From Propionibacteriaceae bacterium (GTDB lineage Bacteria > Actinomycetota > Actinomycetes > Propionibacteriales > Propionibacteriaceae): a stretch of DNA of 31,483 bases. A program made the translations under genes and the position numbers. Location of the stretch: the NCBI GenBank assembly GCA_009778535.1, contig WRJP01000003.1:1-31483 (forward strand), given 5' to 3'. The notes beneath the pieces were generated by a model. That model was not told the origin of the DNA and did no database searches. It was given only the letters and a program-made list of their open reading frames with translations. Below, in pieces: positions 15,942 to 23,504 of the stretch. How positions within the stretch are numbered: position 1 is the first letter of the stretch; each line of letters begins with the position of its first letter.

Positions 15942-16168
15942 GAATGAGAATCTCTTTCACCACGAATAAGTGCGGTCGATTCTGCATCGAATAGCGGTGA
16001 CCCTAGTCGATCGATGTGGGTAAAGAGTTCGTCTAGGGTAGGTGTTGCCACGATGTCATCAAGACGTGCAGCTACATACTCAGATAGGCTCTGACCGGCC
16101 TGCATTGCACGTACTCGCAGAATTTGATGAGTATGCTCTTTCAAGCTTCTTACTTGGAGAGTTGTCAT
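15938..16168 (-). CDS. FitA/Arc-type ribbon-helix-helix antitoxin, module 2
   Basis: The 76-aa protein begins with the RHH strand TTLQVRSL followed by helices EHTHQILRVRAMQAGQ and SLSEYVAARLDDIV, the classic FitA/VapB Arc-like pattern. The C-terminal LFTHIDRLGSPLFDAESTALIRGERD would bind the PIN toxin. The start lacks a Shine-Dalgarno; a TTGACA -35 and a -10 six bases from the ATG indicate a leaderless transcript. The GCATG array in its promoter is the likely operator. Confidence 0.85.
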   Translation of the reverse strand: MTTLQVRSLKEHTHQILRVRAMQAGQSLSEYVAARLDDIVATPTLDELFTHIDRLGSPLFDAESTALIRGERDSHS

Positions 16169-16204
16169 GCGTTAATCATGCTAAACATGCGTACTGCATG
16201 TCAA
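16166..16204 (-). promoter_or_regulatory. Promoter and GCATG operator array of PIN module 2
   Basis: On the minus strand there is a perfect -35 TTGACA (16204-16199), an 18-bp spacer and a -10-like CATGAT (16180-16175), then six bases and the ATG. Four CATGC/GCATG blocks (16166, 16177, 16186, 16196) are spaced 11, 9 and 10 bp apart. One pair forms the perfect inverted repeat ACATGC-GTACT-GCATGT on the plus strand (16185-16201). This layout suits two RHH dimers on one face of the helix. Confidence 0.65.
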
Positions 16205-16223
16205 GGAAAAGGTTCCAGTCAGC

Positions 16224-16919
16224 TCAGTGCAAAAGGTCAAACCCAAGTCCTTCAGCTCCGCTGAGTCCTTCAGAGCCAGTACGTCCTGAAAGCCATGCCC
16301 ACAGTTGTGCGTCAGTTCCAGATACGACTCGGCGTGGGTTCCTGTTACCGAGACTAGCTCGCAGCCCAGATTCACTGACTATTGTGAGCTCGTTGCTGTG
16401 TGTGTCCTCCAACCGGTGCAGTACCCAGCGTAAGAGCCAGGTTGCGGCCTCGGAGTCTATCTGGTCGAGCGTCGGGTTTAGTTTGAGATCAAGGCGGTGG
16501 ATGCAAATCTCGTGCAAACGGATCAACGGCAGCACAGCTAGTGGATAGCTCGCGTTCAGCAGCCTAATCTGACGATTCCAATCATTTACCGCATCCCAGG
16601 TGCGAACCAGGGCTTCCGCAGAGGTATCAAGGTCGATTTGCAGGTTGAGTCCTGGGCGATCAGCGTTCCGCTCCAGCATCGCACGGTTTGTGGCACACAA
16701 TTTATCGAAACTTGCGCGGGTATTAAGCGCAATCCAACCCAGCGAATCCGCACTCATAGACAGATGCGCGGCAATGTGCGCCCGCGACCATCCTGGAAGC
16801 AAACTCGGTTCACGCCACTGCTCCTCACTGAGCGAGATGGTGTCTCCCAGAAACATACTGGTCTGATCTGCTTCCCAGCGTCTGATGCTGAGAACTGGAA
16901 TCTGACTAGGCAAGCTCAC
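16224..16919 (-). CDS. Mycothiol-dependent maleylpyruvate-isomerase-like protein
   Basis: The 231-aa protein has the MDMPI N-terminal DinB-fold domain with the zinc-binding triad His52 (WSRAHIAAHL), Glu137 and His141 (RLHEICIHRLDL), spaced as in the Corynebacterium glutamicum enzyme. A C-terminal domain follows with VSGTDAQLWAWLSGR. The family uses mycothiol as cofactor for isomerisation or detoxification, which marks the host as an actinobacterium. The real substrate is unknown, since no gentisate-pathway genes are near. GTG start; no ribosome-binding site is seen. It is divergent from uvrA. Confidence 0.82.
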   Translation of the reverse strand: MSLPSQIPVLSIRRWEADQTSMFLGDTISLSEEQWREPSLLPGWSRAHIAAHLSMSADSLGWIALNTRASFDKLCATNRAMLERNADRPGLNLQIDLDTSAEALVRTWDAVNDWNRQIRLLNASYPLAVLPLIRLHEICIHRLDLKLNPTLDQIDSEAATWLLRWVLHRLEDTHSNELTIVSESGLRASLGNRNPRRVVSGTDAQLWAWLSGRTGSEGLSGAEGLGFDLLH

Positions 16920-16986
16920 ATAGGAAGAATATCCATAACTGGACGTATCGGTGAAGTCTGAAAAAATGTCGGTGCGAGGCCGTACT

Positions 16987-19854
16987 ATGGCATTCGTGGA
17001 TGGTCATTTGGTGATTCGCGGGGCAAGAGAGCACAACCTGCGCAATGTGAGCTTGGATTTGCCCAGAAATTCACTGATCGTTTTTACCGGGCTATCGGGT
17101 TCAGGTAAGTCGTCATTGGCTTTCGACACGATTTTTGCCGAAGGGCAGCGCCGCTACGTTGAAAGTCTTTCGGCCTATGCCCGCCAGTTTTTGGGTCAGA
17201 TGGACAAACCCAACGTTGACTTCATCGAGGGCTTGTCTCCGGCAGTCTCGATAGATCAGAAGGCGACGAATCGAAACCCGCGCTCGACAGTGGGAACCAT
17301 CACCGAAGTTTACGACTATCTACGGCTGCTGTTCGCACGCGCTGGCCGTCCGCATTGTCCAGTATGCGGTGCCCCAATCAGTAAGCAAAGCACGCAGCAG
17401 ATCGTTGACCGATTGTTGCAGATGCCCGAAGGCACCCGCTTTCAAGTCCTTGCACCGGTGGTGCGAGCTCGAAAGGGCGAATACGTCGAGTTGTTTCGTA
17501 AGTTGGCAGGCGACGGTTTTAGCCGCGCTCGCGTCGATGGTGAAATCTTTCAGCTTAACGACCCGCCGATTCTCGACAAGCAAAAGAAACACACCATCGA
17601 GGTGGTGGTTGATCGGCTTGCGGTCAAAGATACGATCAAACAGCGGCTGACTGATTCGGTTGAGACTTCGCTGGGATTGGCGCAGGGTGTAATTAGCATC
17701 GATTTTGTGGATCGGGCGGCAGATGCTCCAGATCGGGAACGGCGTTACTCCGACAAACTTGCCTGTCCAAACAATCACGATATTTCGATGGAGGAGTTGG
17801 AGCCGCGCCAGTTCTCCTTCAATGCTCCCTTTGGGGCATGTCCGGCTTGCTCTGGATTGGGAACCAGCTTGGAAGTTGACATAGAGTTGGCAATCGTTCC
17901 CACCAAGAGTTTGGCTGCTGGTGCCGTCTCGATCTGGACGACACCGTATTTAGCCGGGTTTTATCGCAATATCTTTGCCACTCTCGCGCAAGTACACGGA
18001 TTTTCAGTAGATACGCCTTGGAAAGACTTAGCGCCCCAAGTGCAGGATTTGATATTAAACGGGCAACGCGAAGCACTGACGGTGCAAGCGGTTTCACGCC
18101 ATGGCAGAGTTCACACTTACCGCAGCCGCTATGAGGGTGTCACAAACTACATCAGGCGCCGTTACGCGGAAGCTGAATCCGACAATGCTAGAGAGCGTTA
18201 TGCAGCCTATATGGCTGAAGTGCCGTGCCCGACGTGCAAGGGAGCACGTCTGAACGCCACTTCACTAGCGGTATTGATTGGTGGGAAAAACATTTCTGAA
18301 ATCGCTGACATGGCGATTAGTGAATTGTTGCCATTTCTTTCAAAACTAGACTTAACTCAGCGGGAGACCCAGATAGCACAACGAGTCTTGAAAGAGATCA
18401 ATGAGCGGCTGAACTTTTTAATCGATGTCGGATTAGATTACTTGACGCTCTCGCGTCCGGCTGGTTCGCTTTCAGGCGGCGAGGCTCAGCGGATTAGGCT
18501 GGCTACTCAGATTGGGTCGGGGCTGGTCGGTGTGCTCTACGTATTAGATGAGCCGTCGATCGGGCTGCATCAGCGCGATAACCATCGGCTCATTGACACG
18601 TTAATCAGGTTGCGAGATTTGGGTAACACCTTGATCGTGGTTGAACACGATGAGGAAACGATCAAGGTTGCAGACTGGATCGTTGACATCGGCCCTGGTG
18701 CGGGCGAGCATGGCGGCAAGATCGTCCATTCGGGTTCACTGGATGGCCTCCTGGAAAATAGTGATTCGCTAACCGGTGCATATCTGTGCGGCCGGAAAAT
18801 GATTCCACTACCCAGCCAAAGGCGTGCGGGAAATGGTGAAGCGCTGCACATATTAGGAGCTACCCAGAACAATCTTTGCAACATTGACGTTTCTTTCCCG
18901 CTAGGCAAGCTGATAGCAGTCACAGGGGTCAGTGGTTCGGGCAAGTCGTCGCTGGTGAACAACATTCTCTATACGGCTTTGGCCAAACATATCTACAACT
19001 CGCGGGCAGTTCCGGGCAAACATCGTGAGTTGATAGGTTTGGAGTTGGTAGATAAAGCCATCCACGTTGACCAATCCCCAATCGGACGCACGCCGCGTTC
19101 CAATCCAGCTACTTACACTGGCGTTTTTGACCATGTGCGCAAACTTTTCGCTGCTGCGCCCGAATCTAAAGTTCGCGGATATCTTCCAGGGCGTTTCTCG
19201 TTCAACGTCAAAGGTGGCCGCTGCGAGAACTGCTCCGGTGATGGCACGATCAAGATTGAGATGAACTTCCTTCCCGACGTTTATGTGCCCTGTGAGGTTT
19301 GTCACGGCGCTAGGTATAACCGCGAAACTCTTGATGTGCATTACAAGGGCAAGACTGTCGCTGAAGTTTTGCAGATGCCCATAGAGGAGGCCAACGAGTT
19401 TTTCGCGGCGATTCCGGCGATTGCGCGCCACCTGCGTACCTTAGTTGACGTGGGCTTGGGGTATGTACGGCTGGGTCAGCCCGCCACGACGCTTTCGGGA
19501 GGTGAAGCGCAACGGGTTAAGCTGGCTTCGGAGCTACAGAAGCGTTCTACGGGTCGTACTGTGTATGTATTAGATGAACCGACCACCGGGCTGCACTTTG
19601 AGGACATAAATAAACTGCTGATAGTTTTGGGGCGACTGGTAGATGCCGGAAACACGGTGATTGTCATAGAACACAATCTTGACGTGATAAAGACAGCCGA
19701 CTGGGTGATCGACATGGGGCCTGAAGGTGGTTCGCGTGGGGGCATGGTCATCGCAGAAGGCGCACCCGAGCAGATTGCTGCCGATCCGACTTCATTCACC
19801 GGCCAGTATTTGAAACCATTTCTTACCGGTGTCGCAACTGATCAACTGTTTTAG
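16987..19854 (+). CDS. uvrA: Excinuclease ABC subunit A
   Basis: UvrA is the damage-sensing ABC-type ATPase of excision repair. I chose ATG 16987 (955 aa) because actinobacterial UvrA begins a few residues before LVIRGAREHNLRNV; in-frame starts at 16951 (GTG) and 16966 would extend it. Motifs are Walker A GLSGSGKSS (about 35-43) and GVSGSGKSS, signatures LSGGEAQRI and LSGGEAQRV, and two zinc sites. The first, CPNNHDIS...CPACSG, has His replacing the second Cys, as I recall from actinobacterial proteins. The second is CENCSGDG...CEVCHG. Six bases separate it from uvrC. Confidence 0.97.
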   Translation: MAFVDGHLVIRGAREHNLRNVSLDLPRNSLIVFTGLSGSGKSSLAFDTIFAEGQRRYVESLSAYARQFLGQMDKPNVDFIEGLSPAVSIDQKATNRNPRSTVGTITEVYDYLRLLFARAGRPHCPVCGAPISKQSTQQIVDRLLQMPEGTRFQVLAPVVRARKGEYVELFRKLAGDGFSRARVDGEIFQLNDPPILDKQKKHTIEVVVDRLAVKDTIKQRLTDSVETSLGLAQGVISIDFVDRAADAPDRERRYSDKLACPNNHDISMEELEPRQFSFNAPFGACPACSGLGTSLEVDIELAIVPTKSLAAGAVSIWTTPYLAGFYRNIFATLAQVHGFSVDTPWKDLAPQVQDLILNGQREALTVQAVSRHGRVHTYRSRYEGVTNYIRRRYAEAESDNARERYAAYMAEVPCPTCKGARLNATSLAVLIGGKNISEIADMAISELLPFLSKLDLTQRETQIAQRVLKEINERLNFLIDVGLDYLTLSRPAGSLSGGEAQRIRLATQIGSGLVGVLYVLDEPSIGLHQRDNHRLIDTLIRLRDLGNTLIVVEHDEETIKVADWIVDIGPGAGEHGGKIVHSGSLDGLLENSDSLTGAYLCGRKMIPLPSQRRAGNGEALHILGATQNNLCNIDVSFPLGKLIAVTGVSGSGKSSLVNNILYTALAKHIYNSRAVPGKHRELIGLELVDKAIHVDQSPIGRTPRSNPATYTGVFDHVRKLFAAAPESKVRGYLPGRFSFNVKGGRCENCSGDGTIKIEMNFLPDVYVPCEVCHGARYNRETLDVHYKGKTVAEVLQMPIEEANEFFAAIPAIARHLRTLVDVGLGYVRLGQPATTLSGGEAQRVKLASELQKRSTGRTVYVLDEPTTGLHFEDINKLLIVLGRLVDAGNTVIVIEHNLDVIKTADWVIDMGPEGGSRGGMVIAEGAPEQIAADPTSFTGQYLKPFLTGVATDQLF

Positions 19855-19860
19855 CAGGCA

Positions 19861-21831
19861 ATGATGGCTAATCCGGCGACGTACCGCCCCAAACCAGGAG
19901 AGATTCCGCAGACTCCAGGTGTCTATCGGTTCAGCGATGAGCAGGGGCGAGTGATCTATGTTGGAAAGGCGGTGAATCTGCGCTCGCGGCTGAATTCGTA
20001 TTTTTCGAGTGTGGGGAGTCTGCATTCGCGTACTCAAACTATGTTGCGAACTGCCGCTCGCGTGGAGTGGACGACTGTCCGCAACGAGGTGGAAGCCCTG
20101 CAACTTGAGTTCACTTGGATCAAGCAGTTTCAGCCGCGTTTCAATATCAAGTACCGCGACGATAAGTCCTATCCTTGGGCGGCGGTTACCTGGAGCCAGG
20201 AATATCCCAGGGTTTTTGTAGGTCGGGGGGTGAAACGGAAAGGGAATCGGTATTTTGGGCCGTATGCCCAGGCATGGGCGATCAGGGAGACCATAGATTC
20301 GCTGCTGGGAGTTTTCCCAATGCGTTCCTGCACTGACGGAACCTTCCGCGATGCTGAACGCGCGGGTCGCCCCTGTCTTTTGGGACATATTGGAAAATGT
20401 GATGCCCCCTGTGTTGGAAAGATCAACGCACAAGATCATCGCGCCCTGGTCAGTAACGTCTGTGATTTTCTAGCAGGAAGAACCAGCACTCTGGCTAAGA
20501 CGCTAGAGGCGGAAATGCAAGATGCCTCACAAGCCTTGGAATTTGAGCGAGCCGCAACATTACGTGACAAGTTAGCTGCTTTGGTTTCGGTTTCGGAACG
20601 CAACGCGGTGGTATTCGACGATGGTACCGACGCGGATGTTGTCGCTATCGCTGACGACCCGTTGGAAGTGGCAGTGACAGTTTTCCATGTGCGTGCTGGC
20701 AGGGTGCGCGGACAGCGAAGCTGGGTCGCAGATCGCCAAGACGACACTGACTTAGCTGGGCTGTTGGAAACCTTCTTGATACAACTGTATGCGGATTTGG
20801 AGGCCGAAACCGAGCTCACTGATGCGATTCCGCCTTTGATCTTGGTGCCGCAGCTACCAAAGAGCAAGGCGGTTCTTACCGAGCTTCTTTCGCAGCAGCG
20901 CGGGACTCAAGTGGCTTTTCGGGTGCCGCAGCGTGGAGATAAACGCGCCATTCTCGAAATGGTCGCCAAAAATGCATCCGAAGTTTTGGCATTGCATAAA
21001 ATGCGACGGGCAAGTGACCTTTCGACTCGCAGCCGTGCCTTGGATGAGATCAAGGCAGCATTGAACTTGGCTGATGCGCCGCTTCGCATCGAATGTTTTG
21101 ACATATCTCATCTTCAAGGGTCAGATGTGGTGGCATCCATGGTGGTGTTTGAAGATGGACTTTCCAAGAAATCTCAGTACCGCCGTTTTGTTTTGAAACA
21201 GCAAGAATCCAATGACGTGGCCGCGATTCATGAGGTGATCTTGCGACGTTTTACGCGTCTTCTCGAAGATCAAGGTGTTGGCGCCGGACAGGAGCGGTTA
21301 CTGATCGATCCTACAACCGGAGCGCCGCTCAAGTTTGCCTATGCTCCGCAATTGGTTGTTGTTGATGGTGGCGCTCCGCAAGTGAGTGCGGCGCAGGCTG
21401 CGTTGACTAAGTTGGGTTTGGACATTCCGCTATGTGGTTTGGCAAAACGCCTGGAAGAAGTCTGGGTTCCGGGGGAGGAATTTCCGGTGATTTTCTCGCG
21501 CAGCAGTGAAGGGCTTTTCCTACTACAGCGGGTTCGAGATGAGGCACACCGGTTTGCGATCACGCATCACCGCAGTCGGCGCTCCAAAACGATGCTGGAA
21601 TCAGTGCTAGATCAAGTTTCTGGTCTGGGTGAGGTGCGGCGAAAGGCGCTCCTGAAGCACTTCTCGTCAGTCAAGAAGTTACGGCAAGCCAGTGTTGACG
21701 ATGTTGCCCAAGTCCCAGGAATCGGAGCGCAGTTGGCAGCAACAATAGTTTCGGCGCTTGCAGAATCGACTCCAGGCAGCGCCATCAATATGGCCACAGG
21801 GGAGGTGATAGACGCCCAGCCCGACAGCTGA
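19861..21831 (+). CDS. uvrC: Excinuclease ABC subunit C
   Basis: UvrC makes both incisions in nucleotide excision repair. The 656-aa protein has the N-terminal GIY-YIG nuclease (TPGVYRFSDEQG then VIYVGKAVNLRSRL, about 18-46) for the 3' cut, a UVR motif (about 205-240, ALEFERAATLRDKLAAL) that docks to UvrB, an RNase H-like domain with Asp414 in FDISHLQGSDVV for the 5' cut, and a C-terminal (HhH)2 domain (LLKHFSSVKKLRQAS...VPGIGAQLA). ATG 19861 or 19864 starts just after uvrA, implying one transcript. The stop codon lies inside a palindrome. Confidence 0.97.
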   Translation: MMANPATYRPKPGEIPQTPGVYRFSDEQGRVIYVGKAVNLRSRLNSYFSSVGSLHSRTQTMLRTAARVEWTTVRNEVEALQLEFTWIKQFQPRFNIKYRDDKSYPWAAVTWSQEYPRVFVGRGVKRKGNRYFGPYAQAWAIRETIDSLLGVFPMRSCTDGTFRDAERAGRPCLLGHIGKCDAPCVGKINAQDHRALVSNVCDFLAGRTSTLAKTLEAEMQDASQALEFERAATLRDKLAALVSVSERNAVVFDDGTDADVVAIADDPLEVAVTVFHVRAGRVRGQRSWVADRQDDTDLAGLLETFLIQLYADLEAETELTDAIPPLILVPQLPKSKAVLTELLSQQRGTQVAFRVPQRGDKRAILEMVAKNASEVLALHKMRRASDLSTRSRALDEIKAALNLADAPLRIECFDISHLQGSDVVASMVVFEDGLSKKSQYRRFVLKQQESNDVAAIHEVILRRFTRLLEDQGVGAGQERLLIDPTTGAPLKFAYAPQLVVVDGGAPQVSAAQAALTKLGLDIPLCGLAKRLEEVWVPGEEFPVIFSRSSEGLFLLQRVRDEAHRFAITHHRSRRSKTMLESVLDQVSGLGEVRRKALLKHFSSVKKLRQASVDDVAQVPGIGAQLAATIVSALAESTPGSAINMATGEVIDAQPDS

Positions 21832-21859
21832 CAAATTGGGGATTGTCCCCAATTTGTCA
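21829..21859. terminator. 14-bp perfect palindrome overlapping the uvrC stop
   Basis: Arms of 14 bases (21829-21842 and 21846-21859) pair perfectly around a TTG centre, the left arm starting with the TGA stop of uvrC. The stem is strong but no T-run follows, so it could terminate transcription only weakly. It also shares its core (GACAAA.TGGGG.TTGTC) with two hairpins further on, marking it as part of a repeat family. Confidence 0.6.
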
Positions 21860-22127
21860 TCCTGCACACTGCAACTGCGTGCAGCGCAGGCTCGTTGCAG
21901 GATCCATCGCATTCAGTGGTGAGACGGCAACGAACCGCTACCAGTAATGGATCCTGCGATGCTGCTACGCAGCACGCCAGGATGACAAAGTGGGGGATTG
22001 TCCCCTTTGGCTCCCAAGCCCGCTGATTGAGTGCAAACCGCAGGTTTGTGTATCGAAATCGAGGGTGATGTGCTACGCAGCACGTCAGGATGACAAAGTG
22101 GGGGTTGTCACTTTCGGGTTCTGGTAT
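21832..22127. repeat. Nested intergenic repeat tract after uvrC
   Basis: Nearly all of this 296-bp gap is inverted or direct repeats. TTTGTCATCCTG (21853-21864) pairs with CAGGATGACAAA (21978-21989). Within that, GCAGGATCCAT (21897-21907) pairs with ATGGATCCTGC (21947-21957). A direct repeat of about 38 bp beginning GCTACGCAGCACG occurs at 21964-22002 and 22072-22109, differing by one substitution and one indel. A right-half copy of the cloverleaf element lies between (22024-22060). No gene is seen. Confidence 0.75.
22024..22060. repeat. Right-half copy of the cloverleaf element
   Basis: TGATTGAGTG, then a hairpin CAAACC-GCA-GGTTTG (22034-22048), then TGTATCGAAATC follow the same order as GGTTGAGTG, hairpin, CGTATCGAAACC in the complete element at 13565-13599. 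The hairpin sequence differs but pairing is kept. Confidence 0.65.
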
Positions 22128-22928
22128 TTACTTAATGGGTGGAGGTGGTGGGCATTCATCGCAGGTAATACACGTGGAATCAGATTTGTGTTTGGTATTT
22201 ATCTCGTCAACGAATCCAGCACTGATGATGCCTGTGGGTATAGCCACTAAGGCAACGCCAAGTAGAGCAATTACAGCCCCAATGATTTTACCTAAAGGTG
22301 TGATTGGGTATACGTCACCGTACCCGACAGTCGTGATGGTGGCCACAGCCCACCACAAAGCCGAAAATGCCGAGTCGAACTGGTCTGGTTGGGAAGGATT
22401 TTCTACGTGATGGATCAAAACCGATGCAACAATCATCAACAGAACCACCACTGACATTGATGACACCAGCGCTGGTGCCTGTTTCTTCAGGACACGACCA
22501 ACAGTGCCCAGCCCTGCTGCATAGCGGCCGAGTTTGAAGACTCGAATGAGTCGAATTAGTCGCAGTAATCGCAGAATACGTAGATCGATTGGAATTAACA
22601 TGGGGAGGTAGAACGGCAAGATTGCCAACAAATCTATTATTGCCATTCCCGAGACGACGTAGCGGAGTCGAGCCACTGCTGGACGAGACTCGGGAAAAAG
22701 CAGGTCGGCTGTCCATAATCTCAGTAGGTATTCAAGTGTGAACAAGGCAACCGATACAACTTCGACAATTCGAGAAATAGAAGAAAGCGTTTCAGGCTGA
22801 GACTTCATGGTGTCAATGAGTACAAAAACGACGTTGAGTATTATCAGCGCAGTCATTGAAAAGCTAAAGATGCGACCACTTAGCGTCTGGGGATGGTCTT
22901 TGATTACAGCGAAGACCCTTTGTTTCAC
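22128..22928 (-). CDS. Voltage-gated-type potassium channel
   Basis: The 266-aa protein is a six-transmembrane channel of the ion-transport family. S4 is LRILRLLRLIRLIRVFKLGR (about 116-135), with Arg/Lys mostly every third residue, as in voltage sensors. The pore loop holds the K+ selectivity filter TTVGYGD (199-205), followed by the S6 helix. The C-terminus is short and ends in CITCDECPPPPPIK, a CxxCxxC motif (Cys253, 256, 259) plus five prolines, with no RCK/TrkA-N domain. It probably sets membrane potential or K+ flux. The start is GTG at 22928. It converges on uvrC, with the repeat tract between. Confidence 0.9.
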   Translation of the reverse strand: MKQRVFAVIKDHPQTLSGRIFSFSMTALIILNVVFVLIDTMKSQPETLSSISRIVEVVSVALFTLEYLLRLWTADLLFPESRPAVARLRYVVSGMAIIDLLAILPFYLPMLIPIDLRILRLLRLIRLIRVFKLGRYAAGLGTVGRVLKKQAPALVSSMSVVVLLMIVASVLIHHVENPSQPDQFDSAFSALWWAVATITTVGYGDVYPITPLGKIIGAVIALLGVALVAIPTGIISAGFVDEINTKHKSDSTCITCDECPPPPPIK

Positions 22929-22969
22929 TTTGAAATAGTATCCTGCTGATCTTCAATCTGCGGGTATTA

Positions 22970-22991
22970 GCGGCGTTTTTGTAGGCTCCGG
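22970..22991 (+). repeat. Left 22-bp direct repeat flanking the HTH/DUF4190 cassette
   Basis: This 22-base block, starting GCGGCGTT and ending CTCCGG, matches the block at 24206-24227 at 20 of 22 positions in the same orientation. It sits 41 bp upstream of the channel gene, pointing away from it. Confidence 0.65.
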
Positions 22992-23097
22992 GACTGCGAA
23001 AGTCGCAGGGATCGAAGTGGCGAAACTATCTTCGTTGGTTGCCGCCAACCTTCAACTCCCGCTGTGCTGGTGTATCGATATAAACGACTTTGTGAGT

Positions 23098-23406
23098 TCA
23101 TTGGGTCTGGTTAAAAAGGGGGGCAAGGAAGGCATGGAAATCATCAACCTCCAATGCCCAAGCCAGCGCCCAAAGAGTGCCAATCCTTGCGTCTTGCACA
23201 CCGCGCCTTCCTCCCAGTAGTTCAATAATTGTGGAGCGGTCAAGGCCGGAGCGGCCAGTCAAATCAGCTATCGACAAGCCCGATTCTGCTTTGAGTTGCC
23301 TGACATGATTCCGCCAGGAAACCCAGTCCAGCGGCGCAGGTGGATGCAAACCTGGAGGTCCACTGATAATGGGAAACCCGCTAGTGGAGTGGGATTTATC
23401 CGACAT
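23098..23406 (-). CDS. XRE-like helix-turn-helix transcriptional regulator
   Basis: I chose ATG 23406 (102 aa); a GTG at 23457 in frame falls inside the upstream palindrome and is less likely. A proline-rich N-terminus of about 30 residues precedes an HTH domain: SWRNHVRQLKAESGLSIADLTGRSGLDRSTIIELLGGRRGVQDARIGTLWALAWAL (about 29-85), matching the XRE/Cro fold in spacing. It diverges from the DUF4190/DUF5067-like gene at 23505, and a perfect palindrome between them is its probable operator. Likely role: autorepressor and regulator of that membrane protein. Confidence 0.75.
   Translation of the reverse strand: MSDKSHSTSGFPIISGPPGLHPPAPLDWVSWRNHVRQLKAESGLSIADLTGRSGLDRSTIIELLGGRRGVQDARIGTLWALAWALEVDDFHAFLAPLFNQTQ
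23388..23405. promoter_or_regulatory. Second operator-like site overlapping the regulator start codon
   Basis: This 18-mer matches the reverse complement of the palindrome at 23441-23458 at 16 of 18 positions (AGTGGGATTTATCC shared). It overlaps the first codons of the regulator gene. Spacing between site starts is 53 bp, close to five helical turns. Confidence 0.5.
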
Positions 23407-23440
23407 GGCTTTGAGTGTGCTAAAGTCGCAGCTACTTGGG

Positions 23441-23458
23441 AGTGGGATAAATCCCACT
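23441..23458. promoter_or_regulatory. Perfect operator palindrome between divergent genes
   Basis: AGTGGGAT-AA-ATCCCACT is an 18-bp perfect inverted repeat 35 bp upstream of the regulator ATG and 46 bp upstream of the plus-strand gene. It is placed to control both divergent promoters. Confidence 0.65.
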
Positions 23459-23504
23459 ATTTAGCGGTGATGTATTAAATCAGTACTCCTCAGAAAGGAA
23501 AGAG

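Noticed and set aside
21829..21859. Classical intrinsic terminator for uvrC
   Set aside because: The stem is strong, but the next bases are TCCTGCAC with no T-run; listed as a weak terminator within a repeat family instead.
21832..22127. CRISPR array in the repeat tract
   Set aside because: Only two copies of a direct repeat with a 70-bp interval of unrelated repeat DNA; no regular repeat-spacer pattern and no cas genes.
23017..23220. 67-aa plus-strand frame antisense to the HTH regulator
   Set aside because: No ribosome-binding site or recognisable sequence, and it lies opposite a convincing HTH gene.
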